From positions 60,881-124,880 of the forward strand of contig CAJTGB010000011.1 in the NCBI GenBank assembly GCA_910575835.1: DNA of 64,000 nt. Reading direction: 5' to 3'. The notes beneath the pieces were generated by a model. The model was not told the DNA's origin. It ran no database searches and was given only the letters and a program-made list of their open reading frames with translations. Below are positions 8,204 through 16,908 of this stretch, piece after piece. The position numbers were made by a program, and so were the translations under genes. How positions within the stretch are numbered: the first letter of the stretch is position 1; every line of letters begins with the position of its first letter. Source of the DNA: Lachnospiraceae bacterium. GTDB taxonomy: Bacteria; Bacillota; Clostridia; Lachnospirales; Lachnospiraceae.

Positions 8204-9784
8204 TTATTCTCCACAAATTCTAGACATCCATGATAAATATTCTTCTGCAATAATATCATTTGGAGATACAGTTAAACTCTTTATCTCATTTTTCAAATAT
8301 ACTTTAAACGGTATAATTGCAAACAAGTAATGAACTTTTTCTCTATTAAAAATCAAATTTATAAACAGATGAATATATCTAAATAATTTATTATGTCTCT
8401 TTGATGTAACAACTTTACTTCCTGAAAACTCAACTTTAAATATTTCATTTTTGTAATATGAATCTATACATTGTTTAAACGCTTTGTTATCACTTCTTAA
8501 TATATTTGATATTTCTCCCCATACTATAAACTGCTGCTTAAAGAAAAATGGTGTAATCCATTTACATCCAATCTCTTCATAATCTCTAACTGCATTCTGA
8601 ATATATTTTGCCTGTTCTTCTCCAAAAATCCAACTTTCATATTGTTCGACCAAGTTACTATCATCAGAAGATGAAAAATAGCTCGAGTTTAATACTCTTT
8701 CTCCTACAAAACTTCTTTTATCATTGCTTTTTACAAAGTGCTTCTGAAATATAAAATCGCATAATTCTCTTTTTATTTCCTGACGTAAATATGATTGTGA
8801 ACCAAAAAATTGTTTCTTTATGTAATGCCCTGGCAATACTCCTCCATATCCAGATATAATAATCATATTTTGATCTATAACCTTCAATTGCTTTAATTTA
8901 TGCAAGGCATACCATTCTTGAAGACAAGGAACCGAGGATATATTTCCAGAATATAAAAAAAAATCATTTATATTATTTTTATAGAATTTCCTAGCTTCTT
9001 TTGTATTATAAGGTATAAAATAGTGTTTAACTCCTACTTTATTTGCTACTTTTTTCGAAATTCTTGTATCTATATAGCGGGAATCGCCATAGGTAAAAGT
9101 AATTATCTTATCCTTTCTTACTCCAGATTTCAAGAGTCCCCCAAGAATCAATCTTGAATCATACCCTCCACTTAAAGGAATTAAAATCTTTTTCTCTCCC
9201 AAAATCCTTTTTATATCTAAAAATAAATTATCATATCCATCCGAAATTTTTTTCACTGCTATTTGAATATCTTCTATCCTCTCATCTGCATATCTAAATG
9301 TCCAATATTTCTTTAAAATCAATTGACAATTATTAATTACCAAATACGATGATGATGGAATTTGATAAACATCTTTAAGTAATGTTTTATTTTCAAACAC
9401 AAAAAGTGCATGCCTAAATTCTGGAATTACTTCTTTATTTAATTTATGCCTACATATTAGCTCTTCATTAATACAATCTGTAATCGAATAATTCCCTTTA
9501 TCATTCATATAATACATGAGAGGAAAACTTCTCATATGATCTACTACCGCTAATGTATAATCAGGTTTTGAGATAACAAAGGAAAATTGTCCATCTGCAT
9601 TTTCAAGATATTCAAATATTTTTTTTGAATTATTAAACAGAAATTTTGCAAATTCTTCTTTAAATAAATATTGATCTTCAAACTTCAAAAAACCTTTTAC
9701 CCAAATTCTATATTTTTCATTTTTATATTTATACCATTTAAACCCCTTATTGTTAATTAAGTTTATAGGTATGTATTTATCCAT
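8204..9784 (-). CDS. asparagine-synthase-like amidotransferase of polysaccharide operon
   Basis: A 526-residue protein from ATG 9784 (GGAGGG 4 bp before). The second half has the ATP-pyrophosphatase loop PLSGGYDSRLILG near residue 205, the hallmark of AsnB-type synthetase domains. The first 170 residues follow the class II glutaminase fold (DGQFSFVISK, VVDHMRSFPLMYY) but the N-terminus is MDKYIP, with no cysteine at position 2, so the glutaminase nucleophile is missing and it may use free ammonia or a different amine. By analogy with WbpS-type proteins of other O-antigen loci it could turn a uronic acid into a uronamide, which fits the ManNAc3NAcA genes nearby. That role is inferred. Confidence 0.72.
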   Translation of the reverse strand: MDKYIPINLINNKGFKWYKYKNEKYRIWVKGFLKFEDQYLFKEEFAKFLFNNSKKIFEYLENADGQFSFVISKPDYTLAVVDHMRSFPLMYYMNDKGNYSITDCINEELICRHKLNKEVIPEFRHALFVFENKTLLKDVYQIPSSSYLVINNCQLILKKYWTFRYADERIEDIQIAVKKISDGYDNLFLDIKRILGEKKILIPLSGGYDSRLILGGLLKSGVRKDKIITFTYGDSRYIDTRISKKVANKVGVKHYFIPYNTKEARKFYKNNINDFFLYSGNISSVPCLQEWYALHKLKQLKVIDQNMIIISGYGGVLPGHYIKKQFFGSQSYLRQEIKRELCDFIFQKHFVKSNDKRSFVGERVLNSSYFSSSDDSNLVEQYESWIFGEEQAKYIQNAVRDYEEIGCKWITPFFFKQQFIVWGEISNILRSDNKAFKQCIDSYYKNEIFKVEFSGSKVVTSKRHNKLFRYIHLFINLIFNREKVHYLFAIIPFKVYLKNEIKSLTVSPNDIIAEEYLSWMSRICGE

Positions 9785-9805
9785 AATTCCCTCCAAATAA
9801 ACAAA

Positions 9806-11080
9806 TCAGTTCTTTGTAACGGTCTTTTCTCTCAAACAAATCACAACATATGAAAATGCAATTATAGTTGTAATAACTTCAACTCCCAATGTTGCATATG
9901 CTGCACCTAAAGTTTCAAATCTTTTAATCATTTCATAATTAAATATTACATCACATAATATAGAAATAATGCTAACAAAAAAATTAAAATTTACTCTACG
10001 AAATCCAGCCAACACATTTAAACTTAGTGTTCTAAATGTTCCAGAAGTAAAATATCCAACTATTAACACACGAAATGCCGGAACAGCTCCTAAGTATCTT
10101 TTCCCAGAAAGTAATGTTATAATTTGTGGTGCAAATATAATAAGCATTATAGAAAGGGTCATATTAAAGCACATCAAATACATATAATATTTTTTAAGAT
10201 ATCTAAACAACCAGTTCACATTATTTTGATTGGATATAATATTGGGTAAAACAGCTATAACGACACTAGATGGAATAAACATTAGAGCATTGGGTATTAT
10301 AGTAGCCACTTTATATGTGGCTATGACCGTTGAATCCTTAATAAGCTTTGCAATCATCGAAACATCCAACAAATATAATACACAATTTAAAGTCGAACTT
10401 AATCCAGTTAGTACTGAATAATGCCACAACATTCTTTTAGATGAGGCTGAAAGTTGATTAGCATACAAGATTAAATTCATCTCTTTTTTTAAGCTTAACA
10501 AAATAACCAGCAAACTAATCCCATTGGCAATATACTTTCCTGCTATTACTCCAAATATTCCTATATACGCACCTACACATGTACTAACAGAAATTAATAT
10601 ACTATTTAAATTTAAGATATTTGCATATTCTCGAATTCTATCCTCACATCTTAATAAATTTTCAGTTAACACAAGCAAATATTCAATTATAAGAATAGGT
10701 ATATAACATCTTATAAAAGGAGCTGCTCCCACAAGAGAAAAAGAATAAAACAGAGAAAATATTATAAATATAATCACTAAAAACAAATCTATTATTGTTC
10801 CTATTTTAAAACAATATTTAAAGTAACTATATTCTTCGTCCTTTCCTCGATTTTCTGCACCAAATTGAAAAGCTCCTGCTAAAAGCCCAAATCCAGTAAC
10901 TAAATTCAAATATGAATATACATTTAAAATATATGACCACAATCCAAATTCAGAGGGTGACAATATCCTAGTTATAACCATATTACAAAGCATTGCAATA
11001 ACCTTGTTTAACACATTTGCACTCATTACGCGCACAATACTGCTATGTAATACTCCTACTAATTTTTCATATTTATTCAT
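9806..11080 (-). CDS. wzx: oligosaccharide flippase (Wzx/MATE-like)
   Basis: A 424-residue polytopic membrane protein with roughly 12 hydrophobic helices and the N-terminal arrangement typical of polysaccharide flippases (VLNKVIAMLCNMVITRILSPSEFGLWSY: short amphipathic start, then 'r.l.p..fG'). It should move the undecaprenyl-linked repeat unit across the membrane. It sits between the asparagine-synthase-like gene and a glycosyltransferase in an AT-rich stretch. Assignment rests on topology and the motif; Wzx proteins diverge widely in sequence. Confidence 0.8.
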   Translation of the reverse strand: MNKYEKLVGVLHSSIVRVMSANVLNKVIAMLCNMVITRILSPSEFGLWSYILNVYSYLNLVTGFGLLAGAFQFGAENRGKDEEYSYFKYCFKIGTIIDLFLVIIFIIFSLFYSFSLVGAAPFIRCYIPILIIEYLLVLTENLLRCEDRIREYANILNLNSILISVSTCVGAYIGIFGVIAGKYIANGISLLVILLSLKKEMNLILYANQLSASSKRMLWHYSVLTGLSSTLNCVLYLLDVSMIAKLIKDSTVIATYKVATIIPNALMFIPSSVVIAVLPNIISNQNNVNWLFRYLKKYYMYLMCFNMTLSIMLIIFAPQIITLLSGKRYLGAVPAFRVLIVGYFTSGTFRTLSLNVLAGFRRVNFNFFVSIISILCDVIFNYEMIKRFETLGAAYATLGVEVITTIIAFSYVVICLREKTVTKN

Positions 11081-11178
11081 ATTTTATATACTTCTTTCAT
11101 AAACACACAATATATTATACAACTCCATAATAAACTTCACATTATAATCGCACAATTTCAAATTTTTCTTAAATATAC

Positions 11179-12501
11179 TTAAGATACGACTTCTTTATCA
11201 ATTATTTCCCATACTTTCTCCACAATATTTCTATAAGAATATGATTCTATATAATTCTTATCCGCTTCAATATCAACGATTCCATTTTCATTCCAAGATA
11301 AATATTTTTGTGCAATATAATTCTTCATTGATTCAAAAGTCTCACTATCACGACAATATTCATAGCAAACTCCACCAATCTTCGAAATTAACTTACTTGG
11401 TTGACTATATGGTTCATCACCTGCAACTAAATATACTACTGGTTTTTTTGCCATCATATATTCGTACATTTTACCAGACCACTCTGCCTTTTCTTTCTTT
11501 GTATTCCAAGCTGCTTGTAACAGTATCGCAGCCTCACTTTGTATTTCTAAAATTTTATTTCGTGGCAATACACCGAAATTATTGGTCAAATATCCAATAC
11601 TATATTTTGTTGCCTGGTTATAGAATTGACAATAATCATTTCCTGCATAAGCAAGTTGTATTTTATTTTCATCAATTATATTGTCACTTATTAATTCATA
11701 AACAGCTTTAAAAAAGGCTGTCAAATCTCTTCTATTCTCATACATTCTTCCTGTAAATACACATAAAAATTTCTTAGGTATTTTAGGTTCCTTAGCTTCT
11801 TTAGGATCAAAACCATTAGTAATGATAACTTTTCGCTGTCCATCATTTTCATGGATATTCATTACCGAATTTACACAAGTAATAATATCTGCATTACTAC
11901 AATATTTTTTTGTATATTTCACATGACGTTTATATCCCCACTTACCATCCGTGTCTTGGGCATATACATCCCTAAAATCTGCAATCCATAGTATATTAGG
12001 ATTTTTACATTTAATATAGTTTGCCACAACATGTGGCCAAGCCGGACCATATGATGAAATTATAACATCATAATCAAATGTCAAATCATTAATATATTTG
12101 ATAGTTTTCTTAGCAATCAAATAATCTCTGAAATCACTCCTTAAATTTGTCACTTCATTTATAAAATCATCTACTCTGGCACTGTGTTTATTTATATCTC
12201 TATCTAAACTATCATTAGTTTGAGCGCGTTTTTTACCTACTAATGAATATATAAGCATATGTATTTTTCCAAATGGTACTTCATAATATTCTTTATATTC
12301 ACTCAAATTGTCAATCAGGTAAGGATCTTTTAAAGATAATGGAATTACACTATTTTTGTTTTCATAATTTTTCTTTGTTGTTAATATTGTAATCTCCACG
12401 TCATGTTCTTCTTTTATATACGAAAGTATCTTTGTCCATCTAATAGCTCCGATCTCTTGCATTGGAGCTATAAATTCTGATATTACAAATATTTTTTTCA
12501 T
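11179..12501 (-). CDS. glycosyltransferase, GT4-like
   Basis: A 440-residue GT-B-type glycosyltransferase. The N-terminus (KKIFVISEFIAPMQEIGAIRWTKILSYI) matches GT4 enzymes that act on lipid-linked sugars; a DFRDVYAQD acceptor-side motif lies mid-protein and a C-terminal GKMYEYMMAKKPVVYLV segment corresponds to the nucleotide-sugar binding helix of the family. The sugar it adds is unknown. A 98-bp AT-rich gap separates it from wzx and 125 bp from wzy. Confidence 0.78.
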   Translation of the reverse strand: MKKIFVISEFIAPMQEIGAIRWTKILSYIKEEHDVEITILTTKKNYENKNSVIPLSLKDPYLIDNLSEYKEYYEVPFGKIHMLIYSLVGKKRAQTNDSLDRDINKHSARVDDFINEVTNLRSDFRDYLIAKKTIKYINDLTFDYDVIISSYGPAWPHVVANYIKCKNPNILWIADFRDVYAQDTDGKWGYKRHVKYTKKYCSNADIITCVNSVMNIHENDGQRKVIITNGFDPKEAKEPKIPKKFLCVFTGRMYENRRDLTAFFKAVYELISDNIIDENKIQLAYAGNDYCQFYNQATKYSIGYLTNNFGVLPRNKILEIQSEAAILLQAAWNTKKEKAEWSGKMYEYMMAKKPVVYLVAGDEPYSQPSKLISKIGGVCYEYCRDSETFESMKNYIAQKYLSWNENGIVDIEADKNYIESYSYRNIVEKVWEIIDKEVVS

Positions 12502-12626
12502 ATCTATTAATCTCTTTTCTTTTTATAGGCATAAAAACATCCCAAAATATGTCATCCAAATTATCTATCACATCTAACCAAGTGTGGCATACTTTTTAAT
12601 ACTATTTTATATTTAATCATTATGTT

Positions 12627-13772
12627 TTACCGATTCACTATCAGAGAAACTACAAAAACCCATAACCAATAACTACTAAATCCCATTCCCAAAAAAAATC
12701 CATAGCACATCATAGCTAAAAAAATCGCAAAATTATTTCTATTTACTAAAACCGAAAAAAAATGTGCCATAAAAGCAAAAATTAAAATTGCATAAATACC
12801 ATAAATTTGTATATATGAGAAAAAAAAATTATGAGGTCTATCATAAGAAAAGTTACATCCCAATTCTTTGCAAACTATCAGATTATATTCAGAAAATTTA
12901 TTGTTAGGAATCCCCGTAAATAATAGCTTTAGATTCCTTTTATATATTTCTAAAACATTAGTATTTACTATAAATCTATTATAATTTGATAAATCAAAAA
13001 AATTTACAAATCTCCCTATACCATCATTATAATTTTTTATTCCGCCCATTAAATAAACTCTTTGGTATATATTAGATGTCCAAATTAATATAAGTGTAGA
13101 CAGAACTCCTAATTTCCCAAAGGAAAATAATCCTAATATCTTATTATTTCCCCATTTTTTTCTCTTACTCATTATTACTGAAACAATAGTATAAACCAAA
13201 AGAGCCATTAAATAATTTCTTGATAATGTCAATATTCCTATTACCCAGATAAAAATTGCTAATTTTTTATACTTTTTTTTAACAATGCATCCTAACAAAA
13301 ATATACCCAAGCCGGAAATATTTACTTCCCCAATACCCAAATATGCAAATCTATCCATTTTTCCAAAGTATACAATACTATATAGAATTAATCCTCCACA
13401 TCCCAATATAGCATATTTTTTTTCCTGATTTATTTCCTCTAAATAGTCTTCTCTATTGCAAGAAATATAATCAATCAGTATTAGCCCTAATAAATGCAAT
13501 GCTGTTATGTGTTTTTGAGCCATAACAATAAAAAATACTATTATTAAAAAAAATAAGTATTTCCTATAAATATTCTGTCTTTTTTTTATTATTAAAAATA
13601 AAAATAATACTAACGTAAATCCACCATACAAATAGCTATCAACAGGCAAGTTGAAAAAATCTTGAAATAATTTTGTAGGGAAAATATAAGCCAAAATAAA
13701 CATTGATATTATATAAATTTTTATAATTTTTTTTTCTGATAAAATTTTGCCCACTAATCCTCGTCCTTTCAA
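12627..13772 (-). CDS. wzy: Wzy-like O-antigen/capsule polymerase
   Basis: A 381-residue, very hydrophobic protein with about ten membrane helices and one larger loop (around 235-300, including the short motif YDRPHNFFFSYI, which fits the 'RxHN/HN' pattern in Wzy and WaaL-type loops). It should polymerise repeat units outside the membrane. The frame opens at a TTG overlapping the TGA of the preceding glycosyltransferase (TTGA); a GTG at 13754 with GGACGAGG before it is a competing start. Sequence identity among Wzy proteins is low, so topology and position carry the call. Confidence 0.7.
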   Translation of the reverse strand: MKGRGLVGKILSEKKIIKIYIISMFILAYIFPTKLFQDFFNLPVDSYLYGGFTLVLFLFLIIKKRQNIYRKYLFFLIIVFFIVMAQKHITALHLLGLILIDYISCNREDYLEEINQEKKYAILGCGGLILYSIVYFGKMDRFAYLGIGEVNISGLGIFLLGCIVKKKYKKLAIFIWVIGILTLSRNYLMALLVYTIVSVIMSKRKKWGNNKILGLFSFGKLGVLSTLILIWTSNIYQRVYLMGGIKNYNDGIGRFVNFFDLSNYNRFIVNTNVLEIYKRNLKLLFTGIPNNKFSEYNLIVCKELGCNFSYDRPHNFFFSYIQIYGIYAILIFAFMAHFFSVLVNRNNFAIFLAMMCYGFFLGMGFSSYWLWVFVVSLIVNR

Positions 13773-14767
13773 TTTATTTTATGCCAAACAGCTGATATTA
13801 ATTTTGTTGGTATTATTTGAAATATAATCAGTAATATTTTTCTTTTTACAGGCAATGGTAATTGTAAATTTATAAAAAAATTTTTTTTAACAATGATTAT
13901 CTCTTCAATCAGAACGGTTTTATTAACATTATAACTTTTAAGAAGTTTATTGAGTACAGAAATATGAACTTTTACTTCATAATTTCTTAAAATTTTTTTT
14001 AGTTTTAAGTCTCCATTCTCTACCTGATGGCGAATAATATTTGCTCCTTCAATTAAGTCAAACACTTTTGTCGAATATGCTGCTTTTTTTGTTATTGATT
14101 TTTTATTTTCATAATAATAATATCCATAATAGTTCAGAATACCATATCTATTTATTTTATTTAATATAAGAGCATTAAAAACAACATCCTCATAGATCAT
14201 TCCTTCTATAAACCTCTGATTTCCAATAGCATTTCGTTTATAAAGTTTTGTACAACAAGAAATGTCATTTTGAAATTCCCCACCTATAGTCGCATTATTC
14301 ATATAATACTTTATTATTTCTTTTCCTTCATATAAAATTATAGAATTTTTATAATATTTACCCATTGTAATGTTTAATTTTTTTATATCTATCGGATCTG
14401 TTATACGCATAAAATAGCAAGATACTATATCCAATGAGTATTCTTTCATCGTCGATGCTAGTGATTCATAATAATCCAGTCTTAAACAATCATCACTATC
14501 AACAAAGCTAATTAATTCTCCATTTGCATAATTTAATCCCGCATTTCTTGCAGATGAAAGTCCTCCATTTTGCTTATTTATAATCCGAATTCTCTTATCC
14601 TTTTTTTCTAAAATTCGACATATGTCCAAAGAGTCGTCAATTGATCCATCATTTACAATTATAATTTCCAAATGCTTGTACGTCTGATTAATAATAGAAT
14701 TTATACAGGACTCCAAATAGTTTCCAGTGTTATAAACTGGTACAATAACACTTATAAGTGCCTCCAT
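13769..14767 (-). CDS. glycosyltransferase family 2
   Basis: A 332-residue GT-A-fold enzyme. The N-terminal 120 residues are textbook GT2: ISVIVPVYNTGNYLESCINS (5-24), EIIIVNDGSIDDS (nucleotide binding), NGGLSSARNAGL and SFVDSDD (metal-binding DxD near 91-95). A C-terminal amphipathic segment likely holds it at the membrane. It adds one sugar to the lipid-linked repeat unit; donor unknown. Overlaps wzy by 4 bp. Confidence 0.87.
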   Translation of the reverse strand: MEALISVIVPVYNTGNYLESCINSIINQTYKHLEIIIVNDGSIDDSLDICRILEKKDKRIRIINKQNGGLSSARNAGLNYANGELISFVDSDDCLRLDYYESLASTMKEYSLDIVSCYFMRITDPIDIKKLNITMGKYYKNSIILYEGKEIIKYYMNNATIGGEFQNDISCCTKLYKRNAIGNQRFIEGMIYEDVVFNALILNKINRYGILNYYGYYYYENKKSITKKAAYSTKVFDLIEGANIIRHQVENGDLKLKKILRNYEVKVHISVLNKLLKSYNVNKTVLIEEIIIVKKNFFINLQLPLPVKRKILLIIFQIIPTKLISAVWHKIN

Positions 14768-14813
14768 GTTTTCTCCTTACTTTATTTCATCATATTCAAA
14801 ATATATTTCAAAT

Positions 14814-14936
14814 CTATTCGTAGTTGTATTGCATTATTTCGAAACTTTTTCTAGCATCCCCTATAGTTAATATAGATGGCACACTATTTTCATGACACAA
14901 TTTTCTGCAAGTCAATTCTGCAAGAATATTCTTCAT
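14814..14936 (-). CDS. 40-residue ORF, possible remnant of a lost operon gene
   Basis: An ATG at 14936, six bases after the stop of the upstream glycosyltransferase, opens a 40-residue frame (begins MKNILAELTCRK, ends FEIMQYNYE). It fills the gap of 174 bp between two glycosyltransferase genes. The ending looks like the C-terminal tail of a larger sugar enzyme rather than a free-standing small protein, so I suspect a gene remnant. No domain can be assigned. Confidence 0.35.
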   Translation of the reverse strand: MKNILAELTCRKLCHENSVPSILTIGDARKSFEIMQYNYE

Positions 14937-14941
14937 TACTT

Positions 14942-16117
14942 TTATATTATGCACTCTATTTTTTTCAACATTTCATCTAAAGACGCATAGAATATATTGG
15001 GGCAAAACAACTCTTCATAAACTTGTCTTGAATTTATGCAAAGTTGTAGGTAATCTTTTCTATTTAAGTTCTCTGTGATTTTTTTTTCAATTTCTTGGAG
15101 ATTTTTTCTATTAACATTAAAACCACATCTATATTTATCTGTAATTATTTTTGAATCCCCACCAATATTATTAATGATTGGAATTCCAAATTGAAAATAT
15201 TCTAAAGACTTCATTGTTACCCCTACAAAAACATTTTCTTTCATTATATTAAATGCAAAATGACATAAGCTCATAATTTTCTGTTTCTCAGACTCATCGT
15301 AAACAATACCATAATATATTGCTTTTATCATGTTCTTTTTACATCTATCCATTAAAACCGTTCTCTGCTCTCCATTACCAATAATATGTAATTCCACTTT
15401 GTGACTCACTTTTATTCTACATAAAATCTCAATTATTAAATCGATATCAATAAGATTATTTATTGATCCTAAATACAAAAAATTAAATGTATCATACTGT
15501 ATTGGGTGATTATAATTTGTCTTTATGTCATCCTTAGATAGATATATTGTTTTTATGTATGGTTCTGATATTGAATTAGATAGATAATCTTTATACAAAT
15601 TACACTCACAAACTATGGCATCCGCTGTATTGATATATTTTTTCCTTAAATTTCTCCAAACCATCATTGGAAAATAAAGAATTTTTTTTGTATTTAAGCT
15701 TAATGGAATTGTCTCAGGCCATAAGTCCTCTATTTCATATATTAATTTCATATTAGGTCGATTTTTTTTTACCAAACATAATGTTTTAAACATAAAATTG
15801 GGTGGTGTAATTGCATATATTAAATCAGGCTGAATCTTCTCACATATGTTCTTACATTTTTCAGAAAATACTATGTGAGAAATAATTCTTTTTACTGATA
15901 AATTCTTACTATATGCCGGAACATGTATTAGTAATATCTCTTTGTTCTCCGGTTTATAATATTCTTTGTTTCTATGATCAAAGTCTGCTGAAACAATAGT
16001 TACTTTAATTTTTTTACTTTCTAAATACTTAGTAAGATATTTTACCCTGATAGGATAATCATAATTATAATATGCAGTAATAATAAAAGCATGTTTGAAT
16101 AATGTTTTTTTAATCAT
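14942..16117 (-). CDS. glycosyltransferase, GT4-like
   Basis: A 391-residue GT-B enzyme. The C-terminal half has the GT4 pattern: FNFLYLGSINNLIDIDLIIE, LHIIGNGEQR, then MKSLEYFQFGIPIIN with the E-x7-E-like region that binds the nucleotide sugar. The N-terminal half is acceptor-side and includes YEIEDLWPETI, often seen in capsule glycosyltransferases of the WcaI/WbuB type. Those homologues transfer N-acetylated amino sugars, a possible but unproven role here. Separated from the phosphoglycosyl transferase gene by 78 bp. Confidence 0.8.
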   Translation of the reverse strand: MIKKTLFKHAFIITAYYNYDYPIRVKYLTKYLESKKIKVTIVSADFDHRNKEYYKPENKEILLIHVPAYSKNLSVKRIISHIVFSEKCKNICEKIQPDLIYAITPPNFMFKTLCLVKKNRPNMKLIYEIEDLWPETIPLSLNTKKILYFPMMVWRNLRKKYINTADAIVCECNLYKDYLSNSISEPYIKTIYLSKDDIKTNYNHPIQYDTFNFLYLGSINNLIDIDLIIEILCRIKVSHKVELHIIGNGEQRTVLMDRCKKNMIKAIYYGIVYDESEKQKIMSLCHFAFNIMKENVFVGVTMKSLEYFQFGIPIINNIGGDSKIITDKYRCGFNVNRKNLQEIEKKITENLNRKDYLQLCINSRQVYEELFCPNIFYASLDEMLKKIECII

Positions 16118-16195
16118 TTCTAATTTTCCTCATAAATAATCATTTACACGACACACTTATCCCATTTTATAAATATTTCCAACATTTTACTCACA

Positions 16196-16882
16196 CTACT
16201 TCCCTATTACTACAAACACTGTGCGAAACATAGTCATAATTTCTCTTCTAAATCCAAACTGCCTCACACTTTCCAAATTCCATATCATTTTAGCAGGTAG
16301 CACACTCTCCACGTAAGTCTTATCTACATCGTCAGATGCTTTCAACAGCTTGTCCTCGTCTCTATACCTTATGCTTGCTTCACTTGTAATACCAGCTGGA
16401 AGTAATAGTGTGGCATTCCATTCCGGCTTATACCATTCCACATACTTTATTACTTCTGGTCTTGTTCCCACAAAACTCATATTACCCTTAAGAACATCTA
16501 ACACCTGTGGTAACTCATCAAGTCTAAGTTTCCTCAATCGCCTACCAACTTTAGTTATTCTTGGATCTTCGTCTATCGACACTGCTGTACCAATCTTGTC
16601 TGCATTCACAACCATTGTACGGAACTTATGAATGCAAAAGTGCTTTCCGTATCTGGTCACACGCTTTTGACGATAGAATACTGGTCCCAGATCTTCAGTT
16701 TTTATCATCACAGCGATAATAAACATCGGGATGGCCAGAATAATCAGAAGTACTAAGGCAACTATCATATCAAACACTCGTTTCAACATTAGCTGCCCAT
16801 GCTTGTGATTAAGTATCTCCCAGTATGGTCTAACTTCATCGCACCGCATAAAATCAGGTAGATTCTCCCATTTCCTCTGCAC
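16196..16882 (-). CDS. undecaprenyl-phosphate phosphoglycosyl transferase (initiating, monotopic)
   Basis: A 228-residue member of the PglC/WecA-independent bacterial sugar transferase family, which puts the first sugar-1-phosphate on undecaprenyl phosphate. Visible features: N-terminal re-entrant helix (MLKRVFDMIVALVLLIILAIPMFIIAVMI, about 32-60), GPVFYRQKRVTRYGKHFCIHKFRTM, and the catalytic Asp-Glu in RKLRLDELPQ. SFVGTRPE and a final hydrophobic segment complete the pattern. The preceding DegT aminotransferase suggests the first sugar may be an amino-sugar such as a 4-amino-4,6-dideoxy hexose, but no 4,6-dehydratase is in view. Confidence 0.88.
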   Translation of the reverse strand: MQRKWENLPDFMRCDEVRPYWEILNHKHGQLMLKRVFDMIVALVLLIILAIPMFIIAVMIKTEDLGPVFYRQKRVTRYGKHFCIHKFRTMVVNADKIGTAVSIDEDPRITKVGRRLRKLRLDELPQVLDVLKGNMSFVGTRPEVIKYVEWYKPEWNATLLLPAGITSEASIRYRDEDKLLKASDDVDKTYVESVLPAKMIWNLESVRQFGFRREIMTMFRTVFVVIGK

Positions 16883-16908
16883 TATTTATTCCCTACTTTC
16901 TAAATTCG

